Origin: Shewanella woodyi ATCC 51908 | Lineage (GTDB): Bacteria; Pseudomonadota; Gammaproteobacteria; Enterobacterales; Shewanellaceae | Direction: 5' to 3' | NCBI RefSeq assembly: GCF_000019525.1 | Contig: NC_010506.1 | Location: 4,526,001-4,590,000 of the forward strand | DNA: 64,000 bases | Shown: positions 39,317 through 48,601 of the stretch, one piece after another | Layout of the letters: each line of letters starts with the position of its first letter | How positions within the stretch are numbered: the first letter of the stretch is position 1 | The notes under the pieces: model-generated | The model's database searches: none | What the model was told of the DNA's origin: nothing | The model's input: only the letters and a program-made list of their open reading frames with translations | Made by a program: the position numbers and the translations under genes

Positions 39317-39829
39317 ATGAAAAAAACACATACTCTACTCGGTAAACTACTGGATAGCTTAGGTTATCTCTGCGCCATTTTAATGATTTTGATGTTATTT
39401 AATGTCTTTTATGACGTTGTGATGCGCTACCTATTCAATAACATCTCCATTGCGATGCAAGAGCTGGAGTGGCACCTATTCTCCGCCATGTTTATGTTCG
39501 GAATAGGTTACACACTGAAGGAGGATGGGCATGTAAGGGTAGATATCTTCTACGACAACCTAAGCCGAAAAACTCAAGCTATGATCAACATCTTAGGGGT
39601 ACTCATCACGGTATTTCCCTTTAGCCTACTTATCATCTATTTCGGTGCCGCTTTTGTTGAGGATGCCTATCAACTCGGCGAGAAAAGCCCAGATCCCGGC
39701 GGACTCAGTTACTTCTGGATCATAAAGTCAGTCATTCCACTCTCCTTTGTCTTCGTGATCATCGCAGGGATATACCGATTAATCGGTGAAGTATCAGTCC
39801 TGCTTGGCTCACCAGTGGAGGCAAAATAA
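39317..39829 (+). CDS. TRAP transporter small permease (DctQ)
   Basis: 170-aa inner-membrane protein with four TM segments. The family-typical WHLFSAMFMFGIGYTLKEDGHVRVDI is partly visible (HVRVDIFYD motif). It links the M subunit to the solute receptor. Its stop overlaps the start of the M subunit (TAATG). Confidence 0.9.
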   Translation: MKKTHTLLGKLLDSLGYLCAILMILMLFNVFYDVVMRYLFNNISIAMQELEWHLFSAMFMFGIGYTLKEDGHVRVDIFYDNLSRKTQAMINILGVLITVFPFSLLIIYFGAAFVEDAYQLGEKSPDPGGLSYFWIIKSVIPLSFVFVIIAGIYRLIGEVSVLLGSPVEAK

Positions 39830-41124
39830 TGACTGGTTTAGCGCTCTTTATTATCGCGATGATCGCCATCTTCTTTGGCTTCCCCATTGCATTTACCTTT
39901 GCTGGCGTCTCTATGGCTATCGGGATCTTAGTGCTCGGCATCGATCTATTCGCATTTATGCCATTTAGAATTATGAGCACGATGCAAAACACCATTTTGA
40001 TGGCAGTTCCCCTGTTTATCTTTATGGGGATCGTATTGCAGAAGACTAATTTGGCTGAAGAGCTGCTTGAGTCCATGGGGAAACTTTTTGGAGGACTTAA
40101 AGGCGGTTTGGCAATATCGACCATCATTGTCGGCCTATTTTTAGCGGCATCTACGGGAGTGGTTGGCGCCAGTGTGGTTGCCATGGGGGTAATATCCCTG
40201 CCAGTGATGCTCAAGCATAGATATGATCCGAAATTAGCCACAGGCATTATTTGTGCAGCAGGCACTTTAGGTCAAATCGTTCCCCCTTCGATTATCTTAA
40301 TCATCCTCGGAGATGTAATGGGACTGCCTGTTGGCGATCTGTTCACCGCAGCACTTCTGCCCTCCTTGATACTGGTGAGTGCTTATCTCATCTATATCTT
40401 AGCCATAGTCAACATCAAACCCAGTATTGCACCGCCCATAAAAAATGAGCTTGATGAGCCTAACCTGACCATGGTTATCAAGTGCTTGAAACTGATTATT
40501 CCACCGCTATTTCTCATCGTTGCGGTTTTGGGCTCTATCTATTCAGGACTGGCAACTCCCACAGAGTCTTCCGCTCTGGGTGGCGTTGGCGCCCTATTGC
40601 TGGCACTCATCTATAGCAAGTTCAAGTTCAAACTCCTTTTTGACAGCGCACTAGAAACCGTCAAGGTCTCCTCTATGGTGTTTGCCGTGCTTATCGGCGC
40701 CACAGCATTTTCTATGGTGTTTAGCTATAGCGGAGGAGAGTCCATCGTTGAGGAGTTTTTTGTCTCGTTGCCAAACGCCCAATGGACATTTGTACTTATC
40801 GCCATGCTCACCATTTTTATCTTAGGTTTCTTCATCGATTTCATTGAGATCGCCTTCATCATAGTGCCAATTTTGACCCCGATAGCCCTCTCGTTGGGAC
40901 TCAATATGAACTGGCTCGCCATTCTTATCGCCATGAACCTACAAACCTCATTTTTAACGCCCCCCTTTGGCTTCAGTCTGTTTTACCTCAAGGGAGTCGC
41001 GCCACCACAAATTAAGACATTAGCGATCTACAAAGGGGTGCTGCCCTTTATCGCCATACAGATGTTAATTCTGGCTCTTCTCGTTTTCTTCCCAGAACTA
41101 TTTGGCCTTAGTCGATTGAGTTAA
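39829..41124 (+). CDS. TRAP transporter large permease (DctM)
   Basis: 431-aa inner-membrane transporter with about 12 TM segments, driving Na+-coupled import. Conserved segments include GFPIAFTFAGVSMAIG at the N terminus, GGLKGGLAISTIIVGLFLAAS, GAAGTLGQIVPPSI-like (CAAGTLGQIVPPS), and NLQTSFLTPPFGFSLFY near the end. It overlaps the Q subunit by one base. The receptor, Q and M genes form a complete tripartite importer. Confidence 0.94.
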   Translation: MTGLALFIIAMIAIFFGFPIAFTFAGVSMAIGILVLGIDLFAFMPFRIMSTMQNTILMAVPLFIFMGIVLQKTNLAEELLESMGKLFGGLKGGLAISTIIVGLFLAASTGVVGASVVAMGVISLPVMLKHRYDPKLATGIICAAGTLGQIVPPSIILIILGDVMGLPVGDLFTAALLPSLILVSAYLIYILAIVNIKPSIAPPIKNELDEPNLTMVIKCLKLIIPPLFLIVAVLGSIYSGLATPTESSALGGVGALLLALIYSKFKFKLLFDSALETVKVSSMVFAVLIGATAFSMVFSYSGGESIVEEFFVSLPNAQWTFVLIAMLTIFILGFFIDFIEIAFIIVPILTPIALSLGLNMNWLAILIAMNLQTSFLTPPFGFSLFYLKGVAPPQIKTLAIYKGVLPFIAIQMLILALLVFFPELFGLSRLS

Positions 41125-41158
41125 AAAGCGAAACTAAAAATAAAATAAGGAGATAGAT

Positions 41159-42193
41159 ATGAAAACTTCAACATTAGCCCTCATCACATTAGGACTCTTT
41201 AGCAGTTCGAGTTACGCAGCTTTCGAGTTTGATCTCGGTGAAGACAATAAGCTCAAATTCGGAGGGTATCTTAAAGCTGATGTCCGCCACGTATCCGGCG
41301 AAGTGCCTTATCGCCCATTTTGGATAGCAACGGGCGCTACAGGTGAAGACTCATCACAAACTAACTTCACCATGCGAGAGTCAAGATTTAACGCCAGCTA
41401 CACCCATGGCAAGGTGATGGGATTTGTGGAGATGGATTTTTACGGCTCCGATGGCAGCGAGGCGGTCGTCAATAACTACGACCCAAGATTACGTCACGCC
41501 TTTATCAAATATGACAACTGGCTTGTAGGTCAAACATGGTCAACCTTCATGCCACTGACAGCGATTCCTGAGACCTTAGATTTTGGTGGCCCCCATGTCG
41601 GTGAAGCCTTTATTCGTCAAACTCAGATCCGCTACACCTATGGTGGCTTTCAGTTCGCATTGGAAAATCCAGAAACCACTGGCGCCGACAACAAGAATGA
41701 TGCTATTCCCGATATTGTTGGACGCTACATACATAAAGCCGATTGGGGAGAGCTTGGGGTTGCCGCATTAGTCCGTCAACTTGACAGCGATGGCATAGAT
41801 AAAACCACTGCCGCATTTAACCTTTACGGTAAGTTGTTAATTGGAGAAAGGGATGATTTTCGTTTTCAGGTCAATGTTGGAGAGTCAGGCAGGTATGTGG
41901 CACCGGGGCTGACCACAGATATCATTCCTGATGGTGACAATAGCGTACCGGAAGAGACCACTGCCTATTACGCCGCCTACCGTCATTTCTGGAGTGAGAG
42001 TTATCGCAGCACCCTCTTTTACGGTCATGCAGAAACCGACATTCAAAATAGAGAGAGACAGATGTGGGGAGTAAACCTGATTAAACAGCTCACGCCACAC
42101 CTGTGGACAGGGATAGAGATCGGTAATTATGAGGTCAGTGATGCCGATGCAGACTCAACTTACCTGCAGTTCTCAGTGAAATATGCTTTATAA
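41159..42193 (+). CDS. DcaP-like outer-membrane porin
   Basis: 344-aa outer-membrane beta barrel with a signal peptide ending SSYAA. Features of DcaP-type porins for carboxylates are visible: LKFGGYLKADVRHVSG, ESRFNASYTHGKVMGFVEMD, and LVGQTWSTFMPLTAIPETLDFGG. The C terminus (LQFSVKYAL) is beta-strand-like but ends in Leu rather than Phe. A strong AAGGAG site lies 35 bases after the TRAP M gene, so it is in the same operon and probably admits the TRAP substrate across the outer membrane. Confidence 0.85.
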   Translation: MKTSTLALITLGLFSSSSYAAFEFDLGEDNKLKFGGYLKADVRHVSGEVPYRPFWIATGATGEDSSQTNFTMRESRFNASYTHGKVMGFVEMDFYGSDGSEAVVNNYDPRLRHAFIKYDNWLVGQTWSTFMPLTAIPETLDFGGPHVGEAFIRQTQIRYTYGGFQFALENPETTGADNKNDAIPDIVGRYIHKADWGELGVAALVRQLDSDGIDKTTAAFNLYGKLLIGERDDFRFQVNVGESGRYVAPGLTTDIIPDGDNSVPEETTAYYAAYRHFWSESYRSTLFYGHAETDIQNRERQMWGVNLIKQLTPHLWTGIEIGNYEVSDADADSTYLQFSVKYAL

Positions 42194-42275
42194 ATCTAGG
42201 CTTTACCCATTTGAAATGGGCTAGAGATTCCATCCAAGGTCTCCCAACCTTGCTTTTAACATGAAACTTCATGTT

Positions 42276-42306
42276 ACCGCTTAGTTAACGCCTAAGCGGT
42301 TTTTTT
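42276..42306 (+). terminator. terminator of the TRAP-porin operon
   Basis: ACCGCTTAG pairs perfectly with CTAAGCGGT around a 7-base loop and is followed by six more T residues. It is 83 bases beyond the porin stop. Confidence 0.88.
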
Positions 42307-42324
42307 CAACTTGATATGTAAATA

Positions 42325-42846
42325 TTAAAGCTTATTCACCGCTTCATACAAAGCTTGCTTTAACTCTTCATTACGCAGTTTACCGGCTTCCATATCAAAG
42401 TTATCAAAGAAACTCGGGATAGATAAACTCGCTTTAACATCCCCAGCAAAGTGTGGCGCAGAACCTTTTGCAGCCGTTAATACGGTATTGGCGCCACCGG
42501 GTCCTGGGGAGGTCGAAAGTAGTACCATAGGTTTGTTTTGAAATACTTTTTGATCGATACGAGAGGTCCAATCGAACAGGTTCTTGTAAGCCGCCGTGTA
42601 CGAGCCATTGTGCTCAGCAAATGAGATGATAATGCCATCAACTTCGCCTATTTTTGCAAAAAAACGCTGTGCCAACTCAGGGTGACCTAACTCATCTTCC
42701 CTATCTTGACTGAAAAGTGGCATCTCATAATCATTAATATCGAGTATCTCTACGTCGGCTCCTTCAACGAGTGAAGCTGCGTAGGTGGCAAGTTGCTTAT
42801 TGATAGATTTTGAGCTGCTGCTGGCAGCAAGGGCTAATAGTTTCAT
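42325..42846 (-). CDS. NAD(P)H-dependent FMN reductase family protein
   Basis: 173-aa flavodoxin-like reductase of the SsuE/ChrR/YieF group. The phosphate-binding loop is in ASSSSKSINKQLATY, and the flavin-binding loop AEHNGSYTAAYKNLFDW is characteristic. Members reduce quinones, azo compounds, chromate or FMN. The physiological substrate is not evident. It is divergent from a LysR regulator (42987), the common arrangement for regulation of such reductases. Confidence 0.85.
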   Translation of the reverse strand: MKLLALAASSSSKSINKQLATYAASLVEGADVEILDINDYEMPLFSQDREDELGHPELAQRFFAKIGEVDGIIISFAEHNGSYTAAYKNLFDWTSRIDQKVFQNKPMVLLSTSPGPGGANTVLTAAKGSAPHFAGDVKASLSIPSFFDNFDMEAGKLRNEELKQALYEAVNKL

Positions 42847-42986
42847 GGGCTTCTCTCTTAATTAGTCATCATTCATTAAAAAGGCGAGCTGCTGTCACTG
42901 AACGACAACTAACAACTCAATGAGAAGCAGTGTATATTAACATTCAATTAAGATTAATAACCTCAATTTATAAAGACTATTTCCAT

Positions 42987-43889
42987 ATGACTATGAATAA
43001 GCTGTTTGATGGCGTAGTGATCTTCACCCAAGTGGTCAAAAGTGGTGGCTTTTCTGCGGCGGCTGAAGCCTTAGGCCATTCCACCTCTTACGTCAGCAAA
43101 GAGGTGAACAAGCTTGAAAGTCGCCTAGGGGTAAGACTGCTTAACCGAACAACACGCTCTATTGGATTAACCCCAGAGGGACAAGCCTACCATCAGCAAT
43201 GCCTTCAACTTGTTCAGGACGCAGAACAAGCGGTTCAACTCATCACTCAACATGATGTCAGCCCAAAGGGGCACTTAAAAATCAGCAGTCCAGTGGGGTT
43301 TGCCAATAACTATCTGCGGCCTATATTGAGCCAATATATGCTGAATTATCCTAATGTAAATTTAGAGTTAGATCTTAATGATCGCCGTGTCGATGTGATA
43401 AGCGAAGGCTATGACTTAGTGATTCGAGCATCACAGAACTTAGATGAATCTAGCTTAATCTGCCGTAAAATATACTCTTGCAAAGCCTACACAGTAGCAA
43501 CGCCAGAATACCTTTCCAAACATGGACGCCCCTATCACCCTCAGGAGTTAGCTAAACATAACTGCCTTTGTTACTCCAACCTAAAACTACCCACGCGTTG
43601 GCACTATAGCGACAAGCAAGGTAAGAGCTTTTTCGTCGATGTTAGACAAAAAGTTCTTTGTAATAGCGGTGAGATGGAGTTTGCAATGACCTTAGATGGT
43701 TTAGGGATCTGCCGCTTACCTGAGTTCTATCTGCAAGATACCCTAGAGACAGGCAAGCTTGAGATCCTCTTTCCCCAGTATCCAACGACAGACATAGATG
43801 TGTTTGTGGTTTACCCAAGTCGTAAGCACCTATCACCTAAGGTCAGGGCCTTTATCGATTTGGTCGTCGAGCGACTTCCAAACCGATGA
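42987..43889 (+). CDS. LysR-family transcriptional regulator
   Basis: 300-aa regulator. The N-terminal winged HTH (FTQVVKSGGFSAAAEALGHSTSY, VNKLESRLGVRLLNRTTRSIGLTPEG) is of the CrgA/AaeR-like branch, with a substrate-binding domain after residue 90. The ATG at 42987 gives the usual LysR start; an in-frame ATG at 42930 adds an atypical leader. It is divergent from the FMN reductase, with a gap of about 140 bases, and probably controls it. Confidence 0.88.
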   Translation: MTMNKLFDGVVIFTQVVKSGGFSAAAEALGHSTSYVSKEVNKLESRLGVRLLNRTTRSIGLTPEGQAYHQQCLQLVQDAEQAVQLITQHDVSPKGHLKISSPVGFANNYLRPILSQYMLNYPNVNLELDLNDRRVDVISEGYDLVIRASQNLDESSLICRKIYSCKAYTVATPEYLSKHGRPYHPQELAKHNCLCYSNLKLPTRWHYSDKQGKSFFVDVRQKVLCNSGEMEFAMTLDGLGICRLPEFYLQDTLETGKLEILFPQYPTTDIDVFVVYPSRKHLSPKVRAFIDLVVERLPNR

Positions 43890-43945
43890 TATAGGTCAAC
43901 CTCTTGCAGGAACGGTAACAAGTGGATCTTCTGAGTGAAGAAGCG

Positions 43946-45460
43946 CTACTTACTAGAATACAGTAACTCATCAAGTGTTGTTTCTGTTAACTCATAGACT
44001 CCATGAAGAAGTCCACTGAATTGCTGACTTTCGCTCTTACAGATAGAGAATACAACTTGAGAGTGTTTATCTGAATAGATTGTATATTCTCCTCCTATAA
44101 TCTCAACGCCGGCTAGGTCGAGTCGACTACCTGATAATGAGATCGCTTTATCCCCCTTAATGACCCCATTAGTAATACGAATTACGGATTCATCTGCCTT
44201 CAGTGCAATACGATGACTCACCAATAAAAGGTTCTCAACTTCAACTAAGGAGTCATTCGCCTCTAGACTAGTTGCAGTCACCTCTTTCAACTTGATATTG
44301 GTACATTGATTTAAAATAATTGCATCAAAATTACCGCTATAGGTCATATTAGCTTTATTATCACAAACAAGATCTCCTTGGCTCTTATCTGTTTTACCTT
44401 TCTCCACAATTGACTCTTTAACAGTTTTTGAGGCAAGCGCGTGTTGCAATTCAACCATAAACTCTTGGGGATGACTTTTCATTGGTACATGAGAGGCATT
44501 TTCGATGATTACTAAGCGTGCACTTTCAATATTGGCAGACAGAACTTTTGCCGTTCTTATAGGCGCAACAGTATCCTTCGCTCCCCAGATAATCGATGTA
44601 TCGACAGTTAAATTTCTTACTGCCGAGTTAAAATCCTCTTCAACCAAACTCAGTGCAGCATTGATATTAGGTGAGTTCGACAACAATGCATTCCAAGTCA
44701 CATCATTACCGTGTAAGAAATCGGATGCAGGATCATGCAAGGTGCCTAACTCAACCAGAGATGAGCCAAAGTCATTAACCTGCGCTATGGTTTTTTTAAG
44801 CATATTCGGAACCAATGACTCATCAAAAGGAAGCTCGCTAATATGTTTAACAAAGGCCGTTTTTTCAAGCACTCCTGCAACGTCGATTAACACAAGCTTA
44901 TCCACACTGTTTGGATACATGGATGCAAACCTGAGGCTTATCGCGCCTCCCATCGAATGGCCAACGAGAGTGATAGGCGAGTCTACATATTGGTTCAGAA
45001 CAGCATTAAGCACTTTTGCATAATTTGTTGGCGTGTAACGCCCTTGGGGAACACCTGATAAACCAAAGCCTGGCAGATCAACTGCAATAACATGATATTG
45101 CTCAGCTAATTTAGGAATTAGATTAAACCAATCTTTCATTCCTAGCTCACCAAGGCCATGAACCAAAACTATGGTCTTTCTGTGTTGAACACCATCTTCT
45201 AAAATGACCATTTGGCTATTAAAAATTGGCTCATTGAAATAGGAGTAATGCCAGTTGGCAGGTACATCCAAAGGCAGAGGCTTAGCGAGTGCCAGCTCTT
45301 CCGTTTTGTCATCTAAAGAGAACTCAGTGGTGATTTTATTTTCGACCTCCTTATAACCTGATTTCACTTTATCCAGCCAAGAATCAGCAGAGAGAGTTTC
45401 TGTACTGGCAACAACCAGTAACATCAATAACATGTAACGATAAATAGTATCTATCCGCAC
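43946..45460 (-). CDS. Exported alpha/beta hydrolase with extra C-terminal domain
   Basis: 504-aa protein with an N-terminal hydrophobic signal (MLLMLLVVASTETLSA) and an alpha/beta hydrolase domain (about 60-350): oxyanion HG in VLVHGLGELG, nucleophile elbow GHSMGG, Asp in WGAKDTVAP and His in NASHVPM. About 130 extra residues after 370 are rich in short beta strands (DAIILNQCTNIKLKEV, KGDKAISLSGSRLDLAG), like a parallel beta solenoid. The start is GTG at 45460; an ATG at 45433 gives the same signal peptide. The substrate is unknown. The last domain is unusual for the family. Confidence 0.8.
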   Translation of the reverse strand: MRIDTIYRYMLLMLLVVASTETLSADSWLDKVKSGYKEVENKITTEFSLDDKTEELALAKPLPLDVPANWHYSYFNEPIFNSQMVILEDGVQHRKTIVLVHGLGELGMKDWFNLIPKLAEQYHVIAVDLPGFGLSGVPQGRYTPTNYAKVLNAVLNQYVDSPITLVGHSMGGAISLRFASMYPNSVDKLVLIDVAGVLEKTAFVKHISELPFDESLVPNMLKKTIAQVNDFGSSLVELGTLHDPASDFLHGNDVTWNALLSNSPNINAALSLVEEDFNSAVRNLTVDTSIIWGAKDTVAPIRTAKVLSANIESARLVIIENASHVPMKSHPQEFMVELQHALASKTVKESIVEKGKTDKSQGDLVCDNKANMTYSGNFDAIILNQCTNIKLKEVTATSLEANDSLVEVENLLLVSHRIALKADESVIRITNGVIKGDKAISLSGSRLDLAGVEIIGGEYTIYSDKHSQVVFSICKSESQQFSGLLHGVYELTETTLDELLYSSK

Positions 45461-45728
45461 TTCTTTTCCCTAAAGAGCAAACCAACAAAAACAATACAGA
45501 GTAATAATAAAAAAATAAACATACCCCTTTATCAGACAACTCATCTATCAGCACCTTTTTACAGCCCAATAAATAGACACGTAGCTTATCTAAACTAAAA
45601 AATACTCTACAAACACATGGTAGAATGTTGAATAGTTTGAGATCTCTTTGTTACTGTTTTCTTAAACTCGCGATTACGCAATTCCAAAATATGAGTGTTT
45701 CAGACAATTTTCTTTAGGACGTCTTAAA

Positions 45729-47897
45729 GTGATAAAAAAACTCTTTACCATGACTAGCTCATCTCAGATGTTAGTCGCCATGTTTATCGGTTTCGGCGTC
45801 GGGATCTTTTTCGGTGAATCTGTTGGTTGGTTAAGCACCGTAGGTAATGCCGTTATTTTATTGATGCAGATGACAGTACTTCCCTATATTTTAGTCTCAC
45901 TCATCGGCGGCATAGGTAAGCTGAAAAAGAGTACCGCGACCCTTATTTTTAGTCGTGCCGGCCTTATTATGCTTCTGCTCTGGCTTTTGGCTTTAGTGAC
46001 CATTGCACTGATGCCGCTCTCCTTTCCCTTTGTTGAATCCGCCTCATTCTTCAGTACCAGCAGCATAGAGCCTGCTACGGCCATAGACTACTTTAAGCTC
46101 TATATTCCCTCTAACCCGTTCGAGTCGATGGCAGCAGGATATGTCCCCGCTATGGTGGTGTTTAGCATCGCCATGGGCTTAGCGTTAATTGGCATGGAGG
46201 GGGAGCATAAACAGCAGATATTAACCTTTATGCACACCAGCGGTGAGATATTTTCCCGCATCACTAGAGGTTTGGTAAAGGTACTCCCTATCGGTATTTT
46301 TGCTATGTCAGCATCGGCAGCCGGTACCATGGGGGTGGATGAATTTGCCAGTATGCAGGTCTACCTTATCAGTTACTTCGTACTCTGTTTACTACTGACA
46401 TTCTGGATCTTGCCTTGGATAGTTTCCTCCCTAACTCCCATCACCTTTCATCAAGCCCTTAGCATAGCGAAAGCAGGGATAGTAACAGCGTTCGCCACAG
46501 GTAATATCTTTATCGTTATCCCAGTGATTATAGAAGAGTGTAAGCAGATAATGGCGGAGCATAATCAGCTTACTGAAGATGGTGCGACTTTGATTGAAAT
46601 CTTAGTACCTATCGCTTTCACTTTCCCCAATATAGGTAAGTTGACGGTTATCCTATTTGTATTTTTCGCAGGGTGGTTTAACGGAACTCCAATAGATATC
46701 ACGGCTATTCCTTCGCTCTCTATCAGTGGGCTATTGTCGCTGTTTGGCAGTGTTTATGTGGCGATCCCATTTATGCTTGATCTGGTTCACCTTCCCTCAG
46801 ATCTCTTCCAGTTATTTGTGATGTCAGGCTTTATTACCGGGAAGTTTAACTCTATTGCCGCAGTAATGAACCTGTTTACTCTAACACTACTGACAGCTGC
46901 GTTATTTCACGGTTGCCTCAAGCTATCTCCTCCTAGACTTATAAAAATGGGCCTAGGTATCGCGGCCGGCACCGCTATCACTATCGTGCTATTACGTGTT
47001 GGTATGGGGATGTTTATCCATAGTCCAGAGATCACCAGCGGCGTTATTGCCAATATGCAAGTTGCCGATAAAGTACCAACTACCGTTGAGAGGCAGTTCC
47101 CACAATTAGGTAAGACTCCCACCCACCCCATTGCCGATCTGCAGACTATCCGTGCAAGAGGCACTTTGAGAGTCGGCTATATTCCTAGTAACGTTCCCTT
47201 TAGCTACTACAACAACGCAGGGCAGTTAGTAGGCTTTGACAGTGCAATGGCAAGTAAACTCGCCGAAGATTTAGATCTAAAAATAGAATTTATCCCTTTT
47301 CAGAAAGATAAGCTGGCTGAATCACTTAAAGCGGGCTTTTTCGATATCGCCATGTCCGGTTTAGCTATGGATATCGAGCAGATGGATAAACTTAGCTATG
47401 CTGAGCCAGTACTTGAGCTAAACCTAGCCATCGCCACCCGCGATCATATGGTTAACCGCTTTAAAAGCACCGAGCGCATCTTGTCTTTAGAGGAGATGAC
47501 CATAGCTTATGTTGAGCACAGCGATATTATTGAGGAGGCAAAGAGAAAGTACACTAACCTTAACTTTGTTAAAATTCCTGGTTATAAGAACTTTTTTAGA
47601 CAGAAAAGTGATAAATATGATGCCGTAGTCATCAGTGCTCAAGCAGGCTCAGCCTGGACTCTCTTCTTTCCGGGCTATGGTATAGCAATACTTGAGAACA
47701 GTGTCCGCTACCCTGTTGCCTACGCCGTGGCTCAGAACAATCAATCCCTGCTTAACTATGTTAATAATTGGCAAAAACTACGTAAGGTCGATGGCCACCA
47801 AGATGCGATCTATAACTATTGGATGTTAGGACAAGGGGCTATTGAGGAGAAACCACGTTGGTCAGTGATACGTGATGTGCTGCACTGGGTGGATTAA
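45729..47897 (+). CDS. Dicarboxylate/amino-acid:cation symporter fused to a periplasmic solute-binding domain
   Basis: 722 aa. Residues 1-440 are a DAACS-family symporter with about eight TM segments and re-entrant regions (NAVILLMQMTVLPYILVSLI, TAFATGNIFIVIPVI). Residues about 475-700 are a family 3 solute-binding domain like that of ABC amino-acid transporters (RARGTLRVGYIPSNVPFSYY, VGFDSAMASKLAEDL, FDIAMSGLAM). The fused receptor would sit on the periplasmic side and present substrate to the carrier. The start is GTG. It is monocistronic. Such fusions occur sporadically; the substrate is likely an acidic amino acid or dicarboxylate. Confidence 0.88.
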   Translation: MIKKLFTMTSSSQMLVAMFIGFGVGIFFGESVGWLSTVGNAVILLMQMTVLPYILVSLIGGIGKLKKSTATLIFSRAGLIMLLLWLLALVTIALMPLSFPFVESASFFSTSSIEPATAIDYFKLYIPSNPFESMAAGYVPAMVVFSIAMGLALIGMEGEHKQQILTFMHTSGEIFSRITRGLVKVLPIGIFAMSASAAGTMGVDEFASMQVYLISYFVLCLLLTFWILPWIVSSLTPITFHQALSIAKAGIVTAFATGNIFIVIPVIIEECKQIMAEHNQLTEDGATLIEILVPIAFTFPNIGKLTVILFVFFAGWFNGTPIDITAIPSLSISGLLSLFGSVYVAIPFMLDLVHLPSDLFQLFVMSGFITGKFNSIAAVMNLFTLTLLTAALFHGCLKLSPPRLIKMGLGIAAGTAITIVLLRVGMGMFIHSPEITSGVIANMQVADKVPTTVERQFPQLGKTPTHPIADLQTIRARGTLRVGYIPSNVPFSYYNNAGQLVGFDSAMASKLAEDLDLKIEFIPFQKDKLAESLKAGFFDIAMSGLAMDIEQMDKLSYAEPVLELNLAIATRDHMVNRFKSTERILSLEEMTIAYVEHSDIIEEAKRKYTNLNFVKIPGYKNFFRQKSDKYDAVVISAQAGSAWTLFFPGYGIAILENSVRYPVAYAVAQNNQSLLNYVNNWQKLRKVDGHQDAIYNYWMLGQGAIEEKPRWSVIRDVLHWVD

Positions 47898-47999
47898 ACT
47901 CGTGATCCATCCATGGCGAGCAGCATAAGTGTTCTGACCTACAAGGTCTTAAGCGTTCCATACGCTAAAAAGACATTCCCCATATCCATATGGGTCAAC

Positions 48000-48061
48000 G
48001 TAGGAAATGCCGATAAATGTCAGTAACTTACAAGGATGTAGAAAATGCCGATAAATGCCAG
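48000..48061 (+). repeat. two direct 24-base repeats, 38 bases apart
   Basis: The units GTAGGAAATGCCGATAAATG... (48000-48023) and GTAGAAAATGCCGATAAATG... (48038-48061) differ at two positions. The rest of 47898-48080 holds no gene that I would support; a small open frame here is antisense to the cytochrome gene. Confidence 0.6.
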
Positions 48062-48088
48062 GAGCATTTACGGCCAGACACAAAAAAA

Positions 48089-48104
48089 CGAGCTATTAAG
48101 CTCG
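48089..48104. terminator. bidirectional intrinsic terminator
   Basis: CGAGCT pairs with AGCTCG around ATTA, with an A-tract on the left and a T-tract on the right, so it can work on both strands. It lies 25 bases past the cytochrome stop. Confidence 0.8.
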
Positions 48105-48128
48105 CTTTTTTGGCACTAGCAACGGATA

Positions 48129-48359
48129 TTACATTCCGTGACAGTCTGCACACTCAGCCATGGTCAATGTCGCTTCATGAAGCTCCATATCCATTTCGTG
48201 AGCATCAGAAAATCCATGACAATCATTACACGTACCAAGTGTTGCTTCAGCTTCAACGTGTGTTGCCTGATCGATAGGCTCATGACAATCAGTACAGTCA
48301 ACTGCCGCAGCAGAACCAGCAAAAACAAGAGCAGCAGCAAGCAGAGTTAGATATTTCAT
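48129..48359 (-). CDS. Minimal triheme periplasmic cytochrome c
   Basis: 76-aa precursor with a signal peptide (TLLAAALVFAGSAAA) and a mature part of about 56 residues. Three CxxCH heme motifs start at Cys22 (CTDCH), Cys44 (CNDCH) and Cys70 (CADCH). Exactly three other His are present (34, 54, 61), so every heme can be bis-His ligated. It resembles the small tetraheme cytochromes (CctA/STC type, about 91 aa) of Shewanella but has one heme fewer. The last heme motif is two residues from the C terminus. It probably shuttles electrons in the periplasm. Confidence 0.85.
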   Translation of the reverse strand: MKYLTLLAAALVFAGSAAAVDCTDCHEPIDQATHVEAEATLGTCNDCHGFSDAHEMDMELHEATLTMAECADCHGM

Positions 48360-48601
48360 AGTCGTTCCTCAAAGATGGGGTATATAACCCAGGCTACAGG
48401 GCTTTTGATACCTAACTTAGGTAAATAACCCCTAGCATTTTGGCAGCATAGAGTAAGTTTGCTCACAACTCCTGCTCCCCGTTTAGTATTAGTTTTATCC
48501 ATAATACTTAATTAAATCTTAATAAAAATGGGAGGGGCTCATTATTGCCAACTAGATCATCACCTATAGTGCAAAGCTGTGAACTTCATCAAGAAATAAG
48601 G

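Noticed and set aside
48017..48277. An 86-codon open frame on the plus strand
   Set aside because: It is antisense to the cytochrome gene and crosses a bidirectional terminator and the direct repeats.
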